Below are positions 43,867 through 52,220 of a DNA stretch of 64,000 bases, piece by piece (position 1 is the first letter of the stretch; each line of letters starts with the position of its first letter). The notes below the pieces were generated by a model. That model was given only the letters and a program-made list of their open reading frames with translations. It made no database searches and was not told where the DNA came from. Made by a program: the position numbers and the translations under genes. The stretch comes from Arcobacter sp. EP1 (lineage in GTDB: Bacteria > Campylobacterota > Campylobacteria > Campylobacterales > Arcobacteraceae), in NCBI GenBank assembly GCA_001655195.1, contig LPNY01000122.1:49072-113071 (forward strand), given 5' to 3'.

Positions 43867-45780
43867 ATGAAAAAAATAATATTAGAAAAGCTAATATTTA
43901 AAAATTATCTTAAAACTTCATTGACCTCTATACTCTTTATTGAACTAGCATTAGTCATTCTCTATTTTTATGTTAACAACCAAATGATTTCTAAGAATAT
44001 TGAGTTTATATTAGGGGATATCAAAAAAACTACCTATACTATTGTTGAAAAAGAGACAAAAAGTATTGAAAATAAGTTCTTACAAATTGAGAAGTTAGCA
44101 ACACTATTACAAAATCATCAGCAAAACTTTTTCGAAAACCCACAAAATTACTCTTTTGCAAACTCCATAAAGTTTGATAAAGCAGAAAATGGAATGTTTT
44201 ATAAACTCTATAATAATGGAGGTTCTTCTGTTGTTGTCTCAAAAAACACACTAATAACTCCCTCTGTCAAAAAAAAGTTACATGATACTGAAGGCTTTGA
44301 TGTTTTGTTTAAATCTATCGTTGATAATAATGATTCAATTGTTGCGGCATATTTTAATTCTCATGATGACATCAATCGTTATTATCCATTTATTCCCAAT
44401 AGTTTTAATGCATTTCCTATGGATATTAAGATGGAAAACTATAACTTTTATTATGAAGCTAATTTAGAACATAATCCCGAAAAGAAAGCAGTTTGGACAG
44501 ATGTTTATTTGGATCCAGCTGGTCAAGGATGGATGTTAAGTTCAATTGTTCCAATTTATAATAAAGATTTTTTAGAAGGAGTTACTGGACTTGACGTGAC
44601 AATTAATAAGTTTATTAGAAATATACTCTCTATAAAGATACCCTATGAAGGCAGCTCTTTTGTTTTAGGACGTGATGGTAAAATTGTTGCTATGCCTAAA
44701 AATGTTCAAGAGATACTTCATATAAAAGATATCGAAGCGTACACTTATGGGGAAAATGAAAAAATAAAAACAACAATAAAAAAATCTGATAGTTTTACGA
44801 TTCTTAATCATCATGACGAAACAATTGCCAGAAATTTTGAAAACATTATTAATGGTAAAAGTTACAAACATGATATTGTTGTAGCTGGTAAAGAGTACCT
44901 CCTATTTTCTAAAAAAATTGAACGTACTTCATGGTTTATAATTTCATTAGTTTCAAAAGAAAAGATTTTATTATCATTACGAGATTTAGAAAAAGAGTAC
45001 AAAAACCTTGGCTATTTGATTATTGTTTTTATTGTTGTTTTTTACTTGATTTTCTTTTTATTTTTGTTACAACAAGCTAGAGCTTTTGTCTCTCAAATTA
45101 ATACACCTTTAAAAAAGATAATAAAAATGACTAAACATCTTGGCACAAAAAGAGAGACAGAACTATTAAACACTTCATCCATTGTTGAGCTGGATGAACT
45201 ATGTACAAACTTTAATAACTTATCGCAAAAACTTGATAAACGAACTCAAAAACTCATTGAATCAGAAACCCAACGCTTTATTAATCAGGAGCTTGCTAAC
45301 ACAGATGCTTTAACTGGAGTTTATAACAGACGCTTTTTACATGATTTTTCAGAGCAGTATATTCAAATCGTAAAACGAGAGAATACTTCATTTACATTAT
45401 TACTTATGGATATTGATAAGTTTAAAAATATCAATGACTCTTATGGTCATAGTGTTGGTGATGATGTACTTAAAAAGTTAGTTGAAATATTAAAAGGACT
45501 TGTGCGAAGAAATGATGTGGTTGTGCGATTAGGTGGAGATGAGTTTGTTATCGTATTACCTAATACCTCAATTGATAATGCTAAAGAAGTTGCCCACAAA
45601 ATTATTGATACGTTTAATGATATGTTAAAAAACAATCATTACAAGTACCCATTTACAGTGAGTATTGGTATTGCAAAGTTTGAACATGACAAAGATAACC
45701 ATATTGAGGATATTTTAGCTAAAGCAGATAAAGCCCTATACCAAGCGAAAAAGAATGGTCGTAATGGTGTAAGCCAATAA
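43867..45780 (+). CDS. Diguanylate cyclase with periplasmic Cache sensor
   Basis: This 637-residue membrane protein has a first helix (about 17-37), a dCache_1-like periplasmic domain (about 40-380; VWTDVYLDPAGQGWMLSSIVPIY is typical), a second helix (about 378-400), a HAMP-like linker and a GGDEF domain (about 475-637) with the intact active site RLGGDEFVIV. It should make cyclic di-GMP in response to an external ligand. The upstream inhibitory RxxD site is not obvious. It stands alone between hypA and the liv operon. Confidence 0.9.
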   Translation: MKKIILEKLIFKNYLKTSLTSILFIELALVILYFYVNNQMISKNIEFILGDIKKTTYTIVEKETKSIENKFLQIEKLATLLQNHQQNFFENPQNYSFANSIKFDKAENGMFYKLYNNGGSSVVVSKNTLITPSVKKKLHDTEGFDVLFKSIVDNNDSIVAAYFNSHDDINRYYPFIPNSFNAFPMDIKMENYNFYYEANLEHNPEKKAVWTDVYLDPAGQGWMLSSIVPIYNKDFLEGVTGLDVTINKFIRNILSIKIPYEGSSFVLGRDGKIVAMPKNVQEILHIKDIEAYTYGENEKIKTTIKKSDSFTILNHHDETIARNFENIINGKSYKHDIVVAGKEYLLFSKKIERTSWFIISLVSKEKILLSLRDLEKEYKNLGYLIIVFIVVFYLIFFLFLLQQARAFVSQINTPLKKIIKMTKHLGTKRETELLNTSSIVELDELCTNFNNLSQKLDKRTQKLIESETQRFINQELANTDALTGVYNRRFLHDFSEQYIQIVKRENTSFTLLLMDIDKFKNINDSYGHSVGDDVLKKLVEILKGLVRRNDVVVRLGGDEFVIVLPNTSIDNAKEVAHKIIDTFNDMLKNNHYKYPFTVSIGIAKFEHDKDNHIEDILAKADKALYQAKKNGRNGVSQ

Positions 45781-46005
45781 AAAGTAGTTTTCCTTTCTAA
45801 CTATTATTAATTTTATCATCATTTCATTCTTTTTTCTTAATAATGAGTATTTAGTAACACTATTTTCTAACTAAGATATAAAAATTATATAATAATTTAT
45901 CATTTGCCTAAAAAGTCCTTTTTATTTCATATCTATTAAGTAGACTTAACACCATTTTATATGAAAATATGATAATCTGCTAGGATACATTTTAAAGGAG
46001 TGTGA

Positions 46006-47121
46006 ATGAAAAGAATAGTTACTTTAGCAGTAGCATCTGCATTAACGTGTGGTGTTGCTTTAGCAAAAGAGATTAAGGTTGGGGCAGTAATGCCTATGTC
46101 TGGACCATTAGCGGCGTATGGTCAAGTTACTAACTTAGGGTTAGAATTAGCAAATAAGTTACAACCAACGTTAAAAAATGGTGATACAGTTAAGATTGTA
46201 TTAGTTGATAACAAAGGTGATAAAGTTGAAACTGCAACAGCAACAACAAGACTTATCTCTTCTGATAAAGTTGTAGCGATTTTAGGTGCTTTAACATCTA
46301 CAAATACTGCACAAACAATTGCAATTGCTGATAAGAAAAAAATCCCAGTTATTGCTTCTGTTGCAACAAATGACAAGTTAACAATGAAACGTTCATATGC
46401 GAATAGAGTATGTTTTACTGACTCTTTTCAAGGTGAAGTTGTTGCAAACTATGCGATGTCACAAGGATACAAAACGGCTGTTGTAGTTGTTGACCAAGCA
46501 CAAGTTTACTCTTTAGGTTTAGCAAAAGCATTCCAAAAAGCATTTAAAAAAGCAGGTGGGAAAATTGTTAAAAAAATCAAAATTACTTCTGGAGATAAAG
46601 ACTTTAAAGCAGTTGTTTCTCAAATCAAGAAGTTAAACCCTGATTTTATGTTCTTACCATTATATCACCCAGAAGCATCTATGATTTCAAGACAATCTAA
46701 GCAATTAGGTCTTAAGAAACCAATGTTCTCAGGTGACGGTGTTGCTAACCAAACATTTATCGACTTAGGTGGAGATTCAGTTGAAGGTTACATGTTTACA
46801 GACTTCTTTGATTATACAAACCCTCCTTCATCAAAATCAGCTGACTTTGTAGCTTTTCATGAAAAAGAGACTGGTAAAGCTGAGATGAACTCATTTACAG
46901 CATTAGGTGCAGATACTTATAATATCTTAATTGATGCAATGAACAGATGTGAAGACCCAACAAACTCTGTTTGTATTAATGAGCAAATTAAATCAACAAC
47001 AGGTTTTGACGGAGTTTCTGGAAAAATCACTATTGATAAAGCTGGTAACGCGACAAGATCAGCAGTTATCAAAGAAATTAGAGATGGAAAAGCTGCGTTT
47101 AAAGCGACAGTTAATCCATAA
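46006..47121 (+). CDS. livK: Branched-chain amino acid-type ABC transporter, substrate-binding protein
   Basis: This 371-residue periplasmic binding protein has a signal peptide (MKRIVTLAVASALTCGVALA) and the type I fold start EIKVGAVMPMSGPLAAYGQ. AAGGAG precedes the ATG. The codon set is narrow (high expression). It is followed by a strong terminator and then by the permease and ATPase genes, so the binding protein should be made in excess. Members of this family also bind amides, urea or aromatic compounds, so the substrate is not certain. Confidence 0.9.
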   Translation: MKRIVTLAVASALTCGVALAKEIKVGAVMPMSGPLAAYGQVTNLGLELANKLQPTLKNGDTVKIVLVDNKGDKVETATATTRLISSDKVVAILGALTSTNTAQTIAIADKKKIPVIASVATNDKLTMKRSYANRVCFTDSFQGEVVANYAMSQGYKTAVVVVDQAQVYSLGLAKAFQKAFKKAGGKIVKKIKITSGDKDFKAVVSQIKKLNPDFMFLPLYHPEASMISRQSKQLGLKKPMFSGDGVANQTFIDLGGDSVEGYMFTDFFDYTNPPSSKSADFVAFHEKETGKAEMNSFTALGADTYNILIDAMNRCEDPTNSVCINEQIKSTTGFDGVSGKITIDKAGNATRSAVIKEIRDGKAAFKATVNP

Positions 47122-47133
47122 TTATAAACACTT

Positions 47134-47169
47134 AAAAAAGTCTAGCAAGATTTGCTAGACTTTTTTTTT
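47134..47169 (+). terminator. Intrinsic terminator between livK and livH
   Basis: The stem GTCTAGCAA / TTGCTAGAC is extended by an A6/T6 pairing, with a 3-base loop and a 9-T run, right after the livK stop. It should make livK the major transcript. Confidence 0.9.
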
Positions 47170-47211
47170 GCAATAAGAAAAGTAATGCGACTCTTTCTTT
47201 TCTTATTGCAA
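47168..47211 (+). repeat. Perfect 15-bp inverted repeat in the livH leader
   Basis: Arms 47168-47182 and 47197-47211 (TTGCAATAAGAAAAG and its complement) enclose a 14-base loop. It begins within the end of the terminator T-run and ends 35 bases before the livH ATG, the same layout as at hydC-hydD. Confidence 0.75.
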
Positions 47212-47246
47212 AATAATTTTGCATTTGAAACAACACGGGAGATTTA

Positions 47247-48143
47247 ATGGATATATTAACGTTTATGCAGCAAATGGTAAACGGTTTTAGTTTAGGGAGT
47301 ATGTATGCCCTCATTGCTATTGGATATACAATGGTATATGGAGTACTAAGACTGATTAACTTTGCCCATGGTGATATTATGATGGTAGGTGCCTTTTTAG
47401 GTTATACTTTTATGGCGGTATTTGATTTACCCTTTTCAGTGACAGTCTTTTTAGCAGTAACTATTTCTGCACTTTTTGGTATGTTTATGGACAAGATTGC
47501 CTATAAACCATTACGTGAAGCTCCAAAAATTTCATTACTTATTACTGCTATTGGTATTTCATTCTTCTTAGAAAATGCCTTTACTGTTTTTGCAGGTGGA
47601 GTTCCACGAGCCTTTCCAGTTCCAGAGTATATGGAAAATATCTTTAATGTAGCAGGTGTTACTTTTTCAACTTCTTCAATCATGGTTCCAATTGTTACTT
47701 TAGTACTGTTACTAGGTATTTTATATGTATTATATAGAACAAAGTATGGTATGGCGATTCGAGCTTTATCATTTGATATTAAAACAGTAAATCTTATGGG
47801 AATTGATGCCAATACAATTATTGCATTAGTATTTGGTTTAGGTTCTGGACTTGCTGCTGTTGGTGGAATTTTCTGGGCGGTTAATTATCCTTCTGTTGAA
47901 CCTATGATGGGAGTTCTTGTTGGACTTAAAGCCTTTGCAGCAGCTGTTGTTGGTGGTATTGGTTCTGTTACAGGTGCTGTTCTTGGTGGATTTATTATTG
48001 GATTTACTGAAGTTGTTGTAATTGCATTCTGGCCAGAGATGGGTGGATATAAAGATGCCTTTGCATTTATCTTTTTAATTTTAGTATTACTCTTTAAGCC
48101 AACTGGTATTATGGGTGAAGACTTAGAAAAGAGTAGGTTCTAA
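47247..48143 (+). CDS. livH: Branched-chain amino acid-type ABC permease, LivH family
   Basis: This 298-residue inner-membrane permease has about eight hydrophobic segments. Family marks are GFSLGSMYALIAIGYTMVYG at the start and GLGSGLAAVGGIFWAVNYPS followed by AAVVGGIGSVTGAVLGGFIIG. GGGAG is its ribosome site. It pairs with LivM to form the channel. It lies 125 bases after livK, behind the terminator, and is followed by livM after 2 bases. Confidence 0.92.
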   Translation: MDILTFMQQMVNGFSLGSMYALIAIGYTMVYGVLRLINFAHGDIMMVGAFLGYTFMAVFDLPFSVTVFLAVTISALFGMFMDKIAYKPLREAPKISLLITAIGISFFLENAFTVFAGGVPRAFPVPEYMENIFNVAGVTFSTSSIMVPIVTLVLLLGILYVLYRTKYGMAIRALSFDIKTVNLMGIDANTIIALVFGLGSGLAAVGGIFWAVNYPSVEPMMGVLVGLKAFAAAVVGGIGSVTGAVLGGFIIGFTEVVVIAFWPEMGGYKDAFAFIFLILVLLFKPTGIMGEDLEKSRF

Positions 48144-48145
48144 TC

Positions 48146-49201
48146 ATGGCAACAACATATACTATGGATGATAAAATCTTTACACGAGATAGAATAATCA
48201 ATCTTGCGATTATTATAACTGCTATTTGGTTTACTTGGTTTGCTCAAAACACATTTGATGAATATACGATTCGAATTATTAATAACGTTGCAATCTTTAT
48301 TATTTTAGCGGTTTCGTACAACTTGATTAATGGTGTTACGGGTCAATTCTCCCTTGAACCTAACGGCTTTGTAGCTATTGGAGCTTATGTAACAGCTATT
48401 TTAACGGTTGATGCAGAAGCGATGCTCTATCAGTATGATATCGAAGACCCATATCCTTGGGTGTTAGCAATGCAAGCAGAGTTTGCTTGGGCACTATTAC
48501 TTTCTGGTATCATATCCGCATTATTAGCCTTATCGTTATCATTTCCTGTATTTAGAGTTAGAGGAGATTACCTTGCTATTGTAACATTAGGGTTCGGTTT
48601 TATTATTCGAATTTTAGCAATTAATTCTCCAGAAATCACTAATGGTTCTTTAGGAATCAATGATATTCCTGAAACCTCAAACCTGTATTGGACAGGGGGA
48701 ATTGCTATATTAACAGTTCTTGCAATTTTAAATATTATCTATTCAAAATATGGACGAGCTATGAAAGCTGTTCGTGATGATGAAGATGCAGCAACTGCAA
48801 TGGGTGTAAATACTTTTAAAATCAAAACATTAGCATTTTCAACTTCTGCATTCTTTGAAGGTGTAGGTGGTGGTTTATTAGCGGCTTTATTAACCTCTAT
48901 TTCACCAGATTTATTTACATTCTTCTTAACATTCCAACTACTCATTATTATTGTATTAGGTGGTTTAGGAAGTACAACAGGAGCAATCTTAGGAACAATC
49001 TTTGTTATGGCAGGATTAGAGTGGATGCGATTCTTAGATGAACCAATTTCATTTATGGGAATTGAAACAGAGGGACTTCCTGGTATGCGTATGGTTGTAT
49101 TCTCATTGATTCTAATTGTTGTAATGTTGTTTGCACGAGAAGGGCTCATGGGTAAAAAAGAGTTAAAAGATTTATTTAAAAAGAAAAAGGCAAACAAATG
49201 A
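48146..49201 (+). CDS. livM: Branched-chain amino acid-type ABC permease, LivM family
   Basis: This 351-residue permease has many membrane helices. Recognised segments are LSFPVFRVRGDYLAIVTLGFG, AMKAVRDDEDAATAMGVN (the cytoplasmic coupling loop) and VLGGLGSTTGAILGTI. The lysine-rich tail is typical. It overlaps livG by 4 bases, showing translational coupling within the transporter operon. Confidence 0.92.
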   Translation: MATTYTMDDKIFTRDRIINLAIIITAIWFTWFAQNTFDEYTIRIINNVAIFIILAVSYNLINGVTGQFSLEPNGFVAIGAYVTAILTVDAEAMLYQYDIEDPYPWVLAMQAEFAWALLLSGIISALLALSLSFPVFRVRGDYLAIVTLGFGFIIRILAINSPEITNGSLGINDIPETSNLYWTGGIAILTVLAILNIIYSKYGRAMKAVRDDEDAATAMGVNTFKIKTLAFSTSAFFEGVGGGLLAALLTSISPDLFTFFLTFQLLIIIVLGGLGSTTGAILGTIFVMAGLEWMRFLDEPISFMGIETEGLPGMRMVVFSLILIVVMLFAREGLMGKKELKDLFKKKKANK

Positions 49202-49965
49202 TTTTAGAAGTTTGCAATGTAACAAAAAAGTTTGGTGGAGTTACTGCCATCAAAGACACCTCATTTAGTGTTAATGCAAAAGAGATCTACGGTTTGATTG
49301 GTCCTAATGGTGCTGGTAAAACAACGATGTTTAATATTATTACTGGTAATTACGAGCCAACGGAAGGTTCAATTAAATTTCATGGTCAAAAAATTGATGG
49401 TATAAAACCTCATAAAATTGTTCATCGTGGAATTGCTCGAACATTTCAAAACATTCGACTATTTACTTCTATGACTGTAATGGAGAATATTTTAATTGGG
49501 TTTGATTACCAAGCAAGTTATACTTACTTTGAAGCTATTTTGAGATTACCACGATTTTTTAGCGAAGAGAAACGGGTTAAAAAGAGAGCTTTTGAGATTA
49601 TGGAAGTACTAGGAATTGCAGAGTATGCCAACGAAATGGCAACAGCATTATCTTATGGACAACAACGAAAAGTTGAGATTGCCCGAGCACTAGCTGCTTC
49701 CCCTCAATTGTTACTCTTAGATGAGCCAGCTGCTGGAATGAACCCCCAAGAGACTCATGAATTAGCGGAACTTTTCTTTAAAATTAGAGATGAATTTGAT
49801 GTAACAATCCTTTTAATTGAGCATGATATGAAATTTGTAAATCACTTATGTGATAGAGTAATGGTTCTTGATTATGGTAAAACAATTTTTGAAGGTAAAA
49901 TTGAAGATGCCATTCAAGATGAAGAAGTAATAAAAGCCTACCTTGGAGATTTCAAACATGCTTAA
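49198..49965 (+). CDS. livG: Branched-chain amino acid-type ABC transporter ATPase, LivG family
   Basis: This 255-residue ATPase has Walker A GPNGAGKTT, signature LSYGQQRKVEIARAL, Walker B LLLLDEPAAGMNP and the switch His in IEHDM. The RTFQNIRLF segment is typical of LivG. It works with LivF to drive LivHM. It overlaps livM by 4 bases and livF by 8. Confidence 0.94.
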   Translation: MILEVCNVTKKFGGVTAIKDTSFSVNAKEIYGLIGPNGAGKTTMFNIITGNYEPTEGSIKFHGQKIDGIKPHKIVHRGIARTFQNIRLFTSMTVMENILIGFDYQASYTYFEAILRLPRFFSEEKRVKKRAFEIMEVLGIAEYANEMATALSYGQQRKVEIARALAASPQLLLLDEPAAGMNPQETHELAELFFKIRDEFDVTILLIEHDMKFVNHLCDRVMVLDYGKTIFEGKIEDAIQDEEVIKAYLGDFKHA

Positions 49966-50653
49966 AGTAAGAGATTTAGAAGTATACTATGGACTAATTA
50001 AAGCCGTTAAAGGTGTTAGTTTTGATGTAAAAGCTGGGCAAATTGTTTCGCTAATTGGATCAAATGGTGCAGGTAAAACATCAACCTTACAATCAATTGT
50101 AAATGATGTTAAGAAAAAAGGTGAAATTCATTTTAATAAAATGAATATTTCAAAACATAAAACCCATAAAATTATTCAAGAGGGAATTTCCCTAGTACCA
50201 GAAGGACGACGGGTTTTTCAAAACTTAACTATTGAAGAGAACTTGCGAATGGGTGCTTTTAATAATGATGAACTTTATGAAGAGTACCAAGAGAAAATGT
50301 TTAAAATTTTCCCACGTCTAATTGACAAGCGAGGACAGTTAGGTGGAACAATGAGTGGGGGTGAACAACAGATGCTTGCAATCGCACGTGCTCTTATGTC
50401 GTCGCCAAAACTGCTTATGCTTGATGAACCTTCATTAGGACTTGCTCCTAAAATTATTGGTGAACTTTTTCAAACAATTACGAAATTACAAGAAGAGGGT
50501 ATTACTATTTTACTTGTTGAACAAAATGCTTTTGCAGCTTTAGAAATTTCTGATTACGCGTATGTATTAGAAAATGGAGCCGTTGCTTTAGAAGATGAAG
50601 CTAAAAACTTAATTGATTCAGATGAAATTCGTAAGAAATATTTAGGAGGGTAG
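49958..50653 (+). CDS. livF: Branched-chain amino acid-type ABC transporter ATPase, LivF family
   Basis: This 231-residue ATPase has Walker A GSNGAGKTS, LVPEGRRVFQNLT (LivF type), signature MSGGEQQMLAIARAL and Walker B LLMLDEPSLGLAP. The ATG at 49958 gives the family N-terminus MLKVRDLEVYYG; GGAG lies 9 bases before it, and an in-frame TTG five codons upstream is less likely. Last gene of the operon. Confidence 0.94.
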   Translation: MLKVRDLEVYYGLIKAVKGVSFDVKAGQIVSLIGSNGAGKTSTLQSIVNDVKKKGEIHFNKMNISKHKTHKIIQEGISLVPEGRRVFQNLTIEENLRMGAFNNDELYEEYQEKMFKIFPRLIDKRGQLGGTMSGGEQQMLAIARALMSSPKLLMLDEPSLGLAPKIIGELFQTITKLQEEGITILLVEQNAFAALEISDYAYVLENGAVALEDEAKNLIDSDEIRKKYLGG

Positions 50654-50676
50654 AGTTAACTCTACACCTCTTTTTA
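50645..50676 (+). terminator. Terminator after livF
   Basis: The palindrome GTAGAGTTAACTCTAC (50650-50665), flanked by AGGAGG and ACCTC, is followed by TTTTT. It overlaps the livF stop and closes the transporter operon. Confidence 0.65.
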
Positions 50677-50689
50677 GTGAAAGGTCTTT

Positions 50690-51328
50690 GTGCTACCACT
50701 TGATGAATATATTAAGGTCTTTTTTGGTGTTTTAGCCATTATGGGACCTTTTTCTGCTTTACCTATTTATGTTACTTTAACCAATGGAAAATCAAAACAA
50801 GAGAAAAATCATTTAGCTCGACAATCCTCTTTTTATGCATGGATTGTTGCTTTATGTTCGGTGTGGCTTGGTACTTCTATTTTGAGTTTTTTTAATATCT
50901 CAATACCTGCTTTTAGAGTTGCTGGGGGTATTTTATTACTCACGTTAGCAATCTCTATGATAAACGCAAAAGTTCCAGGGGCTAAACAAACCCCAGAAGA
51001 GTTAAAAGAAGCGAAACTATCCAATCGTGATTTAGCGATGATTCCTTTTGCTATTCCTTTGATTATGGGACCAGGTGCTATATCCACAGTGATTGTATTT
51101 TCTCATTACACTAGTGGAATAGGTCATCTATTAATGATGAGTGTCATAGTAAGTGTTTTGATTTTGAATATTTACCTCTCTTTGAGAGCCGCAGCTTTTT
51201 TATCTGAAAAACTTGGACTCATAGGAATCAACGTAATTTCACGAATTATGGGAATTATCCTAGCCTCTATATCCATAGAATTTATGGCAAGTGGCTTAAT
51301 ACAACTCTTCCCGGGTTGGGCTGGTTAA
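50690..51328 (+). CDS. MarC-family membrane protein
   Basis: This 212-residue protein has six hydrophobic segments and the MarC pattern FFGVLAIMGPFSALPIYVTLT near the start and IPFAIPLIMGPGAISTVIVF in the middle. Despite its name the family has no proven antibiotic role; some members transport amino acids. The start is GTG at 50690 with AAAGG ahead. It follows livF by 36 bases, behind a terminator. Confidence 0.88.
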   Translation: MLPLDEYIKVFFGVLAIMGPFSALPIYVTLTNGKSKQEKNHLARQSSFYAWIVALCSVWLGTSILSFFNISIPAFRVAGGILLLTLAISMINAKVPGAKQTPEELKEAKLSNRDLAMIPFAIPLIMGPGAISTVIVFSHYTSGIGHLLMMSVIVSVLILNIYLSLRAAAFLSEKLGLIGINVISRIMGIILASISIEFMASGLIQLFPGWAG

Positions 51329-51404
51329 AATTATTTACAATTGATTAACAATTATTGATTATAATACGCTAGAAAATTTAAAAATTATTAGGAAAAAATA
51401 GTAT

Positions 51405-51803
51405 ATGTTATTGATGAAACTTCAAGCAAAAGAGAAATTTGCTTTTTTACAGCTTTCACACTATTTAGCAAGAATAGATGGTGAATATGGACAACGAGAA
51501 CAAGATGTAATCGAAGAGTATTGTGTTGAAATGGGAATTGAAAACTCAGTAATGTTTGATAGTAGTGAATTTAATTTAAAAGAGACACTCAATGCTTTTA
51601 AAAGTCAAAAAAGTAAAAAGATTGTAGTTCTAGAATTAATGATTTTAGTACATATTGATGATAAGTTTGATTTAAAAGAGGCCGAATTAACAACAGAAAT
51701 AATTAACCATTTTAAGCTTGAAGATAAAGAATTAAAAAACTTTTCAGCATGGGGAAAAGCAGTTTCTGCATTGTATGAACAGGGTAAAAACTTTATTGAG
51801 TAA
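51405..51803 (+). CDS. TerB-like small protein
   Basis: This 132-residue, helical, soluble protein has the TerB-type pattern of acidic turns (ARIDGEYGQREQDVIEEY near residue 23; HIDDKFDLKEAEL near residue 83), which in TerB bind metal. Family assignment is by pattern only and the function is unknown. A TATAAT lies about 40 bases upstream and AGGAAA is the likely ribosome site. Confidence 0.65.
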   Translation: MLLMKLQAKEKFAFLQLSHYLARIDGEYGQREQDVIEEYCVEMGIENSVMFDSSEFNLKETLNAFKSQKSKKIVVLELMILVHIDDKFDLKEAELTTEIINHFKLEDKELKNFSAWGKAVSALYEQGKNFIE

Positions 51804-51804
51804 C

Positions 51805-52176
51805 TTATAGAGTACTTTTAGTGAGTAACTCGATAATATGACCGTTGGGGTCTCTAAAAAACAGACCTCGACCACCATGCCAACTATTAAGTTGTCTATT
51901 TTCTAACTCTTCTAAATCACTTCCAAATATTAACTTCTCTTTTTTTATATTTTCAAGTATTGCATCAAAGAGTTTATCATCGACTTTGAAACTATACTGT
52001 TCAACATTAAAACTTTCACACGCTTTAAAATCAATAAATGATGTTTCGTTAACTTGTATACGAATTGTTTTACCATGTTTTCCAATAGCCGGAAAACCAA
52101 AAACTCTGGAATAAAAGTGTGTAGCAATAACCTTATCTGCACAAGGAATGGTAATAGAATGTAAAGTAATACTCAT
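51805..52176 (-). CDS. VOC-superfamily (glyoxalase/dioxygenase fold) protein
   Basis: This 123-residue single VOC module begins SITLHSITIPCADKVIATHFYSRVFGFP and ends FFRDPNGHIIELL, both typical. The metal-binding His and Glu positions appear present. The substrate is unknown; relatives include lyases, dioxygenases and resistance proteins. An AAGGAG ribosome site precedes the ATG. Confidence 0.82.
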   Translation of the reverse strand: MSITLHSITIPCADKVIATHFYSRVFGFPAIGKHGKTIRIQVNETSFIDFKACESFNVEQYSFKVDDKLFDAILENIKKEKLIFGSDLEELENRQLNSWHGGRGLFFRDPNGHIIELLTKSTL

Positions 52177-52220
52177 AATGAACTCCTTGGATGAATTGGA
52201 TATTAATTAACTTAAGTATA

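Noticed and set aside
48739..49197. 152-residue minus-strand open frame inside livM
   Set aside because: Antisense shadow of a conserved permease gene with low-complexity composition and no start signal.
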